Assembly: GCA_019100305.1 (NCBI GenBank)
Contig: JAHRHW010000297.1
Coordinates: 1 to 5,781, forward strand
Origin: Candidatus Thiodiazotropha taylori
GTDB lineage: Bacteria; Pseudomonadota; Gammaproteobacteria; Chromatiales; Chromatiaceae
Direction of reading: 5' to 3'
Length of the DNA: 5,781 bases
The notes beneath the pieces are model-generated. The model saw only the letters and a list, made by a program, of their open reading frames with translations, was not told the origin of the DNA and made no database searches. Position 1 is the first letter of the stretch. Each line of letters opens with the position of its first letter. This document shows positions 1 through 5,779 of the stretch, in pieces. The position numbers were made by a program, and so were the translations under genes.

Positions 1-215
1 CGCATCTTCTTGGCAATCACGACCAGCAGAACGCAAGCGACAAAACCATAAATGGCATAAAAGGCCGGCAGTTTCTCCCAGACAAAGCCGATGTGGCGGT
101 GCAGGACCAGGTCGAGCACGACTAACAGAATGCAAATGGCATAGAACCCTTTGAGCAGGCGATCAACATTCTCCTGCCGGTCAAAGATGTGGATTTTCTC
201 TTTTTCATCTGACAT
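1..215 (-). CDS. Small two-helix membrane protein, unknown family (N-terminal 71 codons, cut by window edge)
   Basis: I do not recognise this protein. The frame opens with ATG at 215 and stays open to the window edge, giving 71 complete codons and a partial one. The N-terminus is charged and hydrophilic (MSDEKEKIHIFDRQENVDRL). Two hydrophobic segments follow, about residues 23-38 and 51-68, separated by a short polar link with two histidines (HRH, 39-41), and then basic residues (KKMR). Both helices carry FYAI followed by LLVV, so they may be an internal duplication. The gene starts one base after the stop of the preceding antiporter gene, and a GGAGG site (224-228) lies 8 nt before the ATG, which supports real, coupled translation. 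It lacks the early basic motifs expected of a NuoH-type subunit. Its position suggests an accessory or assembly subunit of the same complex; this is inference. The C-terminus is not visible. Confidence 0.8.
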   Translation of the reverse strand, partial: MSDEKEKIHIFDRQENVDRLLKGFYAICILLVVLDLVLHRHIGFVWEKLPAFYAIYGFVACVLLVVIAKKM

Positions 216-216
216 G

Positions 217-1683
217 TCAGTAGCCTCCGACAGCTAAACTCGCCAGTCGATAGAAGGGGTCTGGGTAGAAGAAGAGGATGATGCAGGCGGTCGATGTAAT
301 CACCATTGCCAGCAGTATCGACTTCGGTGCTTCCGCGATCTCTGTGTAGTGTTCACCACTTTCCGGTTTACTGAAGAATGCCCGGATCGGGATCGGCAGC
401 AGATAGATGATGTTGAGCAGCGAGCTGATCATCAATACGGCAAGCAGTAAAAGCTGAGTGGTTTCGACCGCGCCCAGCGCCAGGTACCACTTGCTCCACA
501 TGCCACCGAAAGGCGGCAGACCAATGATGCTCAGGGTACCGATAAAAAAAGCGGTAAAGGTAACAGGCATGGCGCGTCCCAGTCCGTTCAGTTCGCTGAC
601 CTTCTTTTTATGCCAGGCGACGAAGATTGCACCAGCGGCGAAGAACAGGGTGATTTTGGCAAACGCGTGCATCGCAATATGCATCGAGGCGCCGATCAGG
701 CCCGCTTTGCTGGCCAGCATCGCCCCCAGAACGATGTAACTCAGCTGGCTGACGGTGGAGTAGGCCAGCCGTGCTTTCAGGTTGTCCTTGGTCATCGCAA
801 CCATGGAGGCGATCAAGATGGTGGCGGCGGCCATCCAGATCAGGCCGCCGGTGACATCATTGGAGAGAATGAAATCGCTGCCAAAGATGTAGATCGTCAC
901 CTTGAGTATGGTGAAGACGCCAGCCTTGACCACCGCGACCGCATGCAGCAGGGCGCTGACTGGTGTGGGTGCCACCATCGCCGCAGGTAACCAACGGTGA
1001 AAAGGCATCACAGCGGCTTTGCCGATACCGAACAGGAACAACGCATAAAGCAAACCGGCCCAGGCGGGATCGATATGACCGGCGAGAATACCGCCAGCTT
1101 CGAAGTCGACACGGCCGGTCAGCGACCAGGTCACCAGTATGCCGAGCAGGAACAGGGCGATCGATGTGCCCAGTAGAATACCGAGATAGACCCGTCCGCC
1201 CTGCTTTGCTTCCGGGGTGCCGGCATGAGTGACCAGAGGATAGGTCGAGAGGGTCAGCAGTTCGTAGAACAGGAACAGGGTCAGCAGATTGGCGGAGAAG
1301 GCGATGCCCATGGTTGCGGCGATAGAGACCGCGAAGGCGGCGAAGAACCGGGTCTGGTTCTGCTCGTTGTGGCCGCGCATATAACCGATGGCATAGATCG
1401 AGGTGACCAGCCAGAGTATACCGGCAATCAACGCAAACAGCATACCCAGTGCCTCGATCTCGAAGCTGATGGCAATGCCGGGTACCGGTTCGATCAGGGT
1501 CAGGGCGAACGTCTCGCCATCCATGAAGCGGTTTGCCAACACTACCACCAGCACGGCAATCAATGCGGAACAGAGCAGGGTTACCCCTTCCCGGACATCG
1601 GGGTTGCGGCGGGTGATGATTATGCCGGCTGCACCTGCCAGCGGCAGCAATAGGATCGTCAGCAGCAATGTCTCGGCACTCAT
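217..1683 (-). CDS. Second large antiporter subunit, proton-conducting transporter family, with NuoL/MrpA-like signatures
   Basis: A 488-residue polytopic protein of the NuoL/NuoM/NuoN/MrpA/MrpD family, which moves H+ (and possibly Na+) across the inner membrane. About 14 hydrophobic helices span the whole length. Visible key residues are the conserved helix-5 glutamate (E141 in FLFYELLTLSTYPL), the helix-7 lysine (K222 in FGIGKAAVMPFHRWLP), and PTPVSALLHAVAVVKAG (240-255) with H247 and K253. The last motif resembles NuoL and MrpA more than MrpD. Further motifs are AYSTVSQLSY (307-316), H335/H339 with K343, and GLPPFGGMWSKWY (388-400). It lacks the long C-terminal extension of MrpA or NuoL. 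The ATG overlaps the mrpD stop by 4 nt (ATGA), and GGGAGGG (1692-1698) lies 8 nt upstream. I infer that it stands in for the missing N-terminal half of MrpA. Automatic annotation would probably call it a second MrpD. Family assignment is firm; the exact role is not. Confidence 0.93.
   Translation of the reverse strand: MSAETLLLTILLLPLAGAAGIIITRRNPDVREGVTLLCSALIAVLVVVLANRFMDGETFALTLIEPVPGIAISFEIEALGMLFALIAGILWLVTSIYAIGYMRGHNEQNQTRFFAAFAVSIAATMGIAFSANLLTLFLFYELLTLSTYPLVTHAGTPEAKQGGRVYLGILLGTSIALFLLGILVTWSLTGRVDFEAGGILAGHIDPAWAGLLYALFLFGIGKAAVMPFHRWLPAAMVAPTPVSALLHAVAVVKAGVFTILKVTIYIFGSDFILSNDVTGGLIWMAAATILIASMVAMTKDNLKARLAYSTVSQLSYIVLGAMLASKAGLIGASMHIAMHAFAKITLFFAAGAIFVAWHKKKVSELNGLGRAMPVTFTAFFIGTLSIIGLPPFGGMWSKWYLALGAVETTQLLLLAVLMISSLLNIIYLLPIPIRAFFSKPESGEHYTEIAEAPKSILLAMVITSTACIILFFYPDPFYRLASLAVGGY
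224..228 (-). promoter_or_regulatory. Shine-Dalgarno site for the small two-helix membrane protein
   Basis: GGAGG on the minus strand lies inside the last codons of the preceding antiporter gene, 8 nt before the ATG at 215. It is the main evidence that the short partial reading frame is a translated gene. Confidence 0.7.
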
Positions 1684-3158
1684 GGCTTCAACCCTCCCGC
1701 GAGAATTGCGGCGGCTTGTTCAGCAACCCCCACCGTCAGGTCTGTATCCAGGCCGAAATAGATGTTGGCGAGCACCAGGCCCCAGGTCGGCACGAGCAAC
1801 ATGAGCGGCGCCTCACTCACTACCTTGCCGTTATCGGTTAGCGGTTTGAAATAGAGTGCTTCGATCAATTTGCCCACATAGACAACGGCCAGCAGGGAGC
1901 CGATCAGAATCACCGCAACCGGGATCCATGCGGACTGCTCCAGGGCTGCCGTCACCAGGTACCATTTACTGATGAATCCGGCCGTGCCAGGTACACCGAC
2001 CAGACTCAGGCCACCGATGACAATCGCGCCGAATGTCCAGGGCATTGCCCGGCCAAGGCCATGAATCTGATCAATACGGCATGAGTCGATGCGGTAGATG
2101 ATGGCACCAATGGCCATGAACAGCGCGCCTTTCATAAGAGCATGGTTGAACAGATGAATCAGGGTTGCCATCAAACCGGTTGTCGTGGCAAAGCCGATCC
2201 CCAGAGCCATGTAGCCGATTTGAGCCACACTGGAGTAGGCCAACAGTCGTTTGATATTTTTTTGGTAGATGGCGTAGACCGAGGCGCTGAGAACGCCGGC
2301 CATACCTGCAAGGATAAACAGTTCGTCGGCGGGGGTGGCAATGGTGAAGGTCTGCGGAAAAACGGTGAAGAGTATGCGCAGCATCACATACACGGCAACT
2401 TTTGTGGCCGTTGCGGCAAGAAAAACGGTGACCACTGTGGGAGCGTAGGTGTAGGCGTTCGGCAGCCAGAGATGCAGAGGAAAGAGTGCCAGCTTCAGAG
2501 CGATACCGACCATGATGAAGGTAAAGCCGGTTACCACGGTATTCAGGTGCAGTACGCTGGGCAGGATATTGGCCATATCCTGCATATTCAGCGTACCGGT
2601 TTGTGAATAGAGCAGGCCCACCCCGATCAGGTAGAAGGTGGCGCCGATGGTGCCCATGATCAGGTATTGGTAAGAGGAAGTGAATGCCTGCCTGCTTTTC
2701 CCCAGACTGATCAGTGCATAGGAGGAGAGTGATGAGATCTCCAGGAAGACAAAGACATTGAAGATATCACCGGTCTGGGTAATACCGAGCAGACCGGTCA
2801 GACAGAGCAGTAAAGCACTGTAAAAAGTTGGTATTTTTTCTTCCGGTATCTCCCGCTCCGCGCTGTGCAGTGCATAGGGCAGGGTGAGTGCAGCAATGAC
2901 CGCAACGATCAGGGCAACAAAGGCATTGACTGCATCGATGCGGTACTCGATTCCCCATGGGGGTGCCCAACCGCCCAGCTCATAACTGATAACCCCACCC
3001 TGAAGTACCGACCAGAGTTGGATGCCGGCAAACACGGCGCAGACTACAGAAACAGCGAATGAAACCGCCCAGGGCAATCGCCCACGGGGTAGAACGGCCA
3101 CCAGGGGTGCCGCAATCAGCGGGACGACGACCAGCAGCAGGCTTATATGATTTCCCAT
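1680..3158 (-). CDS. mrpD: Na+/H+ antiporter subunit D (MrpD/MnhD)
   Basis: A 492-residue inner-membrane antiporter subunit of the NuoN/NuoM/MrpD family, the usual length for MrpD, with about 14 hydrophobic helices. Key residues expected in the proton path are present: E140 in helix 5 (NVFVFLEISSLSSYALI), K222 in helix 7 (GIALKLALFPLHLWLPNAYT), K253 in helix 8 (ATATKVAVYVMLR), and H335/H339 with K343 in HLFNHALMKGALF. GVPGTAGFISKWYL (388-401) is a typical late-helix motif. The helix-7/8 region reads YAPTVVTVFLAATATK, the MrpD/NuoN style, and differs from the NuoL style of the next gene. Its ATG shares one base with the mrpC stop (TAATG). No strong Shine-Dalgarno precedes it, so it probably depends on coupling to mrpC translation. 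The downstream antiporter gene overlaps its stop by 4 nt. Confidence 0.96.
   Translation of the reverse strand: MGNHISLLLVVVPLIAAPLVAVLPRGRLPWAVSFAVSVVCAVFAGIQLWSVLQGGVISYELGGWAPPWGIEYRIDAVNAFVALIVAVIAALTLPYALHSAEREIPEEKIPTFYSALLLCLTGLLGITQTGDIFNVFVFLEISSLSSYALISLGKSRQAFTSSYQYLIMGTIGATFYLIGVGLLYSQTGTLNMQDMANILPSVLHLNTVVTGFTFIMVGIALKLALFPLHLWLPNAYTYAPTVVTVFLAATATKVAVYVMLRILFTVFPQTFTIATPADELFILAGMAGVLSASVYAIYQKNIKRLLAYSSVAQIGYMALGIGFATTTGLMATLIHLFNHALMKGALFMAIGAIIYRIDSCRIDQIHGLGRAMPWTFGAIVIGGLSLVGVPGTAGFISKWYLVTAALEQSAWIPVAVILIGSLLAVVYVGKLIEALYFKPLTDNGKVVSEAPLMLLVPTWGLVLANIYFGLDTDLTVGVAEQAAAILAGGLKP
1692..1698 (-). promoter_or_regulatory. Shine-Dalgarno site for the second antiporter subunit
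   Basis: GGGAGGG on the minus strand lies 8 nt before the ATG at 1683 and inside the last codons of mrpD. It fixes the start of the second antiporter gene at the ATGA overlap. Confidence 0.65.
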
Positions 3159-3514
3159 TACAGCGAGTGATCCAAATTATGAATTTCATCTTCTTCGATG
3201 GTGCCATAGGTCTCCTTGATACGCACCACCAAAGCCAACGCCAGTGCCGTCGTCGCCACGCCAACCACGATGGCGGTGAGGATCAGAACATGGGGTAGCG
3301 GATTTGAATAGACTTTGACACCTTCAGCGATAATCGGCGCAGCACCCCCCTCTACCGTGCCCAGGCTGATATAGAGGAAAAAAACCGACACCTGGAAGAT
3401 ATTCAGGCCGATGATTTTTTTAACCAGATTGCCACGGCTGATCACCGTATAGAGCCCGACCATCATCAAGACGATCACGACCCAGTAGTTATAGTGGCCA
3501 ATAATGAATTCCAT
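3158..3514 (-). CDS. mrpC: Na+/H+ antiporter subunit C (MrpC/MnhC, NuoK-like)
   Basis: A 118-residue small membrane subunit homologous to NuoK, within the normal MrpC size range. Three hydrophobic helices lie near residues 10-26, 33-52 and 74-97. Typical motifs are IIGLNIFQVSVFFLYISLG (34-52) and PLPHVLILTAIVVGVATTAL (72-91), the hallmark third helix of MrpC. The acidic C-terminal tail (EEDE, 107-110) probably faces the cytoplasm. Its ATG shares one base with the mrpB stop (TAATG), and a GAGAG-like sequence lies just upstream. Its stop in turn overlaps the mrpD start by one base. In the Mrp complex MrpC packs between MrpD and the small subunits; that placement is family knowledge and is not visible in the sequence. 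Confidence 0.96.
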   Translation of the reverse strand: MEFIIGHYNYWVVIVLMMVGLYTVISRGNLVKKIIGLNIFQVSVFFLYISLGTVEGGAAPIIAEGVKVYSNPLPHVLILTAIVVGVATTALALALVVRIKETYGTIEEDEIHNLDHSL

Positions 3515-3933
3515 TACTCTCTGCCCCTGCCTGCAAAGGCAAAAAATAGAATCAACATGGCTGCGGCCACCGTAATGCCGACGCCCAGTTCGACCAGCAG
3601 GATACCCAGGTGCTGGCCGGCAATCTGATTGCTTCCCAGAAGTGTGTAATCGAGATAGTTGCCGCCCAAAATCAGGGACTCTATTCCCACACCGGCATAG
3701 ATCACCACGCCGAGTGATGCCAGGATGCGCAACCAGTGATGCGGGATAATCTTCTCCGCGGTTTCGAGCCCGAAAACCAAGCTGTAGAGGATGAACGCGG
3801 CACTGAAGATAACTCCGGCCTGAAAGCCACCACCAGGTCCGAAATCCCCATGAAACTGGACATAGAGTGCAAACAGGATAATCAGCGGAATAACGAACTT
3901 TGCTATGACATGGAGGATCAGATTAGGCCTCAT
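3514..3933 (-). CDS. mrpB: Na+/H+ antiporter subunit B (MrpB/MnhB)
   Basis: With the start chosen at 3933 the protein is 139 residues, the usual MrpB length, and has four hydrophobic helices. The signature HGDFGPGGGFQAG (28-40) matches the glycine-rich MnhB motif after helix 1. GQHLGILLVELGVGITVAAA (106-125) is the typical last helix. The frame is open further upstream to an ATG at 3984, and an ATG at 3948 is also possible. However, only the ATG at 3933 has a strong AGGAGG (3940-3945) at a 6-nt spacing, and family members begin close to this point. With this start the gene overlaps the preceding gene by 11 nt (3923-3933), consistent with coupled translation. The stop shares a base with the mrpC ATG. 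Confidence 0.95.
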   Translation of the reverse strand: MRPNLILHVIAKFVIPLIILFALYVQFHGDFGPGGGFQAGVIFSAAFILYSLVFGLETAEKIIPHHWLRILASLGVVIYAGVGIESLILGGNYLDYTLLGSNQIAGQHLGILLVELGVGITVAAAMLILFFAFAGRGRE

Positions 3934-4513
3934 CTTGTGCCTCCTCATCCTTTGATCTGAGTGCCGGTTTAGGGCGTTTGCCACCGATCAGCAGCAGTAC
4001 CGCCACCGCAGCGGTGAAAATAACGGTGACTTCGCCAAGGGTGTCGAAACCACGATAACTTGCCAACACCGCGGTGACGGTATTTGGTACTCCGGTGTCG
4101 GGCATCGAATTTTCAAGATAAAAACGTGCGACGTGTGTCTGCGACGGGGCATCTGGGGAACCAAAGTTCGGTATGTCCCAGGTGCCGTAAACCAGCGCCG
4201 AGCCGGTGATTGTCACAACGATCAGCGGTAGCCAGGCGCGGTGAGCACGAGGCGCCTCGTCGTAGTAGGGCTCTTTCGGTCGCTTGACCAGGGCCAGGGT
4301 CGCCAGCATCAAAACCGTCGAGATGCCTGCACCCACCGCAGCCTCGGTAAAGGCCACATCGGGTGCATCCATCACCACGAACAGGCCGGCTGAGAGCAGG
4401 CTGAAGATTCCGAACAGCATGACGATCGCAAACAGATTGGTCATGCGCATGATCGCGATGGAGGTGGTTGCCAGAAAGGTGAGCAAAATAATATCGACTA
4501 CAACATCAATCAT
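3923..4513 (-). CDS. MrpA C-terminal-like subunit: fused MbhD (DUF4040) and MbhE domains
   Basis: A 196-residue membrane protein that corresponds to the C-terminal part of MrpA only. Residues about 5-77 form an MbhD/DUF4040 domain with the signature MDAPDVAFTEAAVGAG (48-63). The glutamate E57 in this motif is equivalent to one considered important for transport in MrpA. A further helix lies at about 95-111, followed by an extra-membrane loop (112-140). An MbhE-like end then carries RGFDTLGEVTVI (154-165) before the last helix (162-178) and a charged cytoplasmic tail. The NuoL-like N-terminal part of MrpA (some 500 residues or more) is absent, and the ATG at 4513 follows a 20-nt gap, so this is a true stand-alone gene and not a truncated reading frame. 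The ribosome site is an unusual G7-AG tract. Annotation pipelines may call it MnhB-related or DUF4040. Domain assignment is confident. Confidence 0.92.
   Translation of the reverse strand: MIDVVVDIILLTFLATTSIAIMRMTNLFAIVMLFGIFSLLSAGLFVVMDAPDVAFTEAAVGAGISTVLMLATLALVKRPKEPYYDEAPRAHRAWLPLIVVTITGSALVYGTWDIPNFGSPDAPSQTHVARFYLENSMPDTGVPNTVTAVLASYRGFDTLGEVTVIFTAAVAVLLLIGGKRPKPALRSKDEEAQDEA
3940..3945 (-). promoter_or_regulatory. Shine-Dalgarno site deciding the mrpB start
   Basis: AGGAGG on the minus strand lies 6 nt before the ATG at 3933 and is embedded in the acidic C-terminal codons of the preceding gene. It argues against the longer starts at 3948 and 3984. Confidence 0.75.
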
Positions 4514-4522
4514 GATTTTTCA

Positions 4523-4531
4523 CTCCCCCCC
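4523..4531 (-). promoter_or_regulatory. G-rich ribosome binding site with a seven-G run
   Basis: The minus strand reads GGGGGGGAG, 9 nt before the ATG at 4513, within the 20-nt gap after mrpG. It is the only plausible Shine-Dalgarno for this gene and contains a homopolymer (4525-4531) that could vary in length. Confidence 0.55.
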
Positions 4532-4533
4532 GC

Positions 4534-4836
4534 TTATTTCTGGTCAAGCTTGGGCTTGAGACCGCTGTGCTGTGCTGCATAGGCCAACGCATGTGAAGCG
4601 GTCGGGCTGGTAAAAAAGAGGAACACGAAGATCAGGGCCAGTTTAAAGGCCGCAATGCTCCAGCCGGCCTGCAGTGCGAGACCCAGCAGAATCATCAAGG
4701 CACTCAAAGTATCGGTTATTCCAATCGCGTGCAGGCGTGTGTAGAAGTCGGGAAAACGGTGGATGCCGATTCCGCCTACGATGCCGAGTGCAGCGCCAAC
4801 CAACAGAAAGATCGAACTGAGAATATCGATAATCAC
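4534..4836 (-). CDS. mrpG: Na+/H+ antiporter subunit G (MrpG/MnhG)
   Basis: A 100-residue small membrane subunit with three hydrophobic helices (about 5-25, 40-57 and 62-77). The MrpG signature is clear: GIHRFPDFYTRLHAIGITDT (24-43), then FTSPTASHALAYAA (75-88) after the last helix. The start codon is GTG at 4836, overlapping the mrpF stop by 4 nt (GTGA). AGGGAGAG (4842-4849) lies 5 nt upstream and supports it. No nearby ATG gives a better start, since the first helix would be lost. The gene is in the usual F-G pair, but here E-F-G come first in the operon. The short basic C-terminus (KPKLDQK) probably lies in the cytoplasm. Confidence 0.96.
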   Translation of the reverse strand: MIIDILSSIFLLVGAALGIVGGIGIHRFPDFYTRLHAIGITDTLSALMILLGLALQAGWSIAAFKLALIFVFLFFTSPTASHALAYAAQHSGLKPKLDQK

Positions 4837-5132
4837 TTCTGCTCTCCCTGTTTCACTTCATCATCAGGATTGTCCGAGGCGTGAAAATTACCCTGTTCGA
4901 CCAGCTTCAGGGCGGCGACGACACCAATGAAATTGATCAGTGCGTAGACCAGCGCAATATCCAGCACATCGGTTCTGCCGGATAGAAAAGCCAAAACCGC
5001 AATCAACAGCACCGTTTTGGTGCCATGCATGTTGACCGCAGCAATTCGATCATAGGTCGTAGGCCCTGAGAGAGCGCGCGCTAGGGCCAATCCCATGGTG
5101 ACCAGGATTGCCAGTGAAGCTGCTATATACAT
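4833..5132 (-). CDS. mrpF: Na+/H+ antiporter subunit F (MrpF/MnhF)
   Basis: A 99-residue three-helix membrane subunit of normal MrpF length. The family signature is present: GPTTYDRIAAVNMHGTKT (23-40), with the conserved D28-R29 between helices 1 and 2, and DVLDIALVYALINFIG (55-70) in helix 3, with D58. The C-terminus is hydrophilic and acidic (DNPDDEVKQGEQK). The ATG shares one base with the mrpE stop (TAATG). No strong Shine-Dalgarno precedes it, so translation probably follows from mrpE. Its stop overlaps the mrpG GTG start by 4 nt. MrpF belongs to the small-subunit group of the antiporter; its individual task is poorly defined even in studied complexes. Confidence 0.96.
   Translation of the reverse strand: MYIAASLAILVTMGLALARALSGPTTYDRIAAVNMHGTKTVLLIAVLAFLSGRTDVLDIALVYALINFIGVVAALKLVEQGNFHASDNPDDEVKQGEQK
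4842..4849 (-). promoter_or_regulatory. Shine-Dalgarno site supporting the GTG start of mrpG
   Basis: AGGGAGAG on the minus strand lies 5 nt before the GTG at 4836, inside the end of mrpF. It makes the non-ATG start and the GTGA overlap believable. Confidence 0.7.
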
Positions 5133-5608
5133 TATTCTTTGAAAACCCGGTTGGTAATCTCTTTCGACATGGTGCCGGTGGCCAGATCGTCGGCGACCTC
5201 CTTGCTGAGCGCATGCACAGTGAGGCTCTCTTCCGATAGTTGAATTGTGACCGTTCCGGGGGTCAGGGTAATGGAATTGGCATAAATCACAGCCCCAAGG
5301 TCGGTTTCTTGCGACTGAGGGATCTCAATCATCTGTGGACTGATCGGTGTTTTTCCCGGGCTTAGGATCCGTTTGATCACGTCGATATTGGCTTTGATGA
5401 TCTCGCCGAACAGATAGTAGTAATAGATGGGAAATTTTAACGAGAGATGCAGCGGATAGCTCTCGTGGTCGATGACATTCATACGGTGGGACAGGAATGC
5501 CGTAAGCGCAATCGAAACTGCCCCCAGGCCCAGCAACAGGGGTTCGAAATGTCCGGACAAAGCGATCCAGAACAGAAACAGCAGTACCACAAAGCTAATA
5601 TATCTCAT
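5132..5608 (-). CDS. mrpE: Na+/H+ antiporter subunit E (MrpE/MnhE), first gene of the operon
   Basis: A 158-residue protein typical of MrpE. Two hydrophobic segments at the N-terminus (about 3-18 and 22-40) are followed by a membrane-associated stretch, FPIYYYYLFGEIIKANIDVI (59-78), and then a soluble cytoplasmic domain. That domain carries the signature YANSITLTPGTVTIQL (109-124) and SLTVHAL (128-134). An in-frame TAG lies 12 nt upstream, so the ATG at 5608 is the most upstream possible start, and the family's N-terminal hydrophobic segment begins right after it. No recognisable Shine-Dalgarno precedes the ATG, which is unusual for the lead gene of an operon and may indicate weak or regulated initiation. 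The 173 bases upstream hold no other intact gene and contain the likely promoter. Confidence 0.95.
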   Translation of the reverse strand: MRYISFVVLLFLFWIALSGHFEPLLLGLGAVSIALTAFLSHRMNVIDHESYPLHLSLKFPIYYYYLFGEIIKANIDVIKRILSPGKTPISPQMIEIPQSQETDLGAVIYANSITLTPGTVTIQLSEESLTVHALSKEVADDLATGTMSKEITNRVFKE

Positions 5609-5656
5609 TTCGATGGTCTAGGTTGATTCGTGTTTTCTAATGACCCGCGCACCTGG

Positions 5657-5779
5657 TCAGATTATGGCATGATTCCAGGTTCTGTTCCCGCGCGGTCGTG
5701 AATCCGCCTGATTGAGAATGTCACGGCGATTACCCGTTGCGATGATATGACAGTGATGGGTTAAAATCCAGCTGAGGTG
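5657..5779 (-). pseudogene. Possible degraded C-terminal remnant of an IS21-type IstB helper ATPase
   Basis: A minus-strand frame is open from the window edge (first full codon at 5779) to a TGA at 5659-5657, giving 40 codons. Near its start it reads LTHHCHIIATGN (5764-5729). From memory this closely resembles the LTHHCHIxETGN motif near the C-terminus of many IS21-family IstB proteins. The following residues (RRDILNQADS...) do not continue the usual family pattern, so if related it is decayed or recombined. GGGTCA at 5646-5641, just beyond, could belong to an IS end, but this is weak. Other reading: a chance open frame in the leader of the antiporter operon. The upstream part of the element lies outside the window. 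Confidence 0.35.
5661..5669 (-). promoter_or_regulatory. Candidate extended -10 promoter for the operon
   Basis: The minus strand reads TGCCATAAT, which matches the extended -10 form TGnTATAAT at all but one position and lies about 52 nt before the mrpE start. At a 17-bp spacing the -35 position (5684-5689) reads GGGAAC, which is not sigma-70-like, as can be tolerated with an extended -10. A 6-bp inverted repeat brackets it (ACCTGG at 5651-5656, CCAGGT at 5675-5680). This is pattern matching only. Confidence 0.4.

Noticed and set aside
1..215. Reading the partial gene as a NuoH/MbhM-type subunit, as expected next in an MBS-like operon
   Set aside because: The 71 visible residues have two closely spaced helices and none of the basic, glycine-proline-rich motif expected early in NuoH-type proteins.
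610..1653. Several plus-strand open frames of 89-142 codons opposite the second antiporter gene
   Set aside because: They lie antisense to a well-supported membrane-protein gene, their products are low-complexity Gly/Gln/Asp/Arg-rich strings with no recognisable family, and they overlap one another.
2142..2606. A 154-codon plus-strand open frame opposite mrpD
   Set aside because: It is a shadow frame of a conserved gene, with a hydrophilic composition rich in Gly, Gln, His and Cys and no domain or credible ribosome site.
2980..3264. A 94-codon minus-strand frame across the mrpC/mrpD junction
   Set aside because: It runs in another frame through both real genes and yields an Arg/Trp/Cys-rich product without family features.
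3934..3984. Longer mrpB start at 3984 or 3948
   Set aside because: The added residues are hydrophilic and would be encoded in the tail of the preceding gene. Only the ATG at 3933 has AGGAGG at proper spacing and gives the usual MrpB length.
3923..4513. Treating the MbhD/MbhE gene as a truncated or frameshifted MrpA
   Set aside because: It has its own ribosome site and a clean start after mrpG. The sequence upstream is the complete mrpG, with no trace of a NuoL-like domain.
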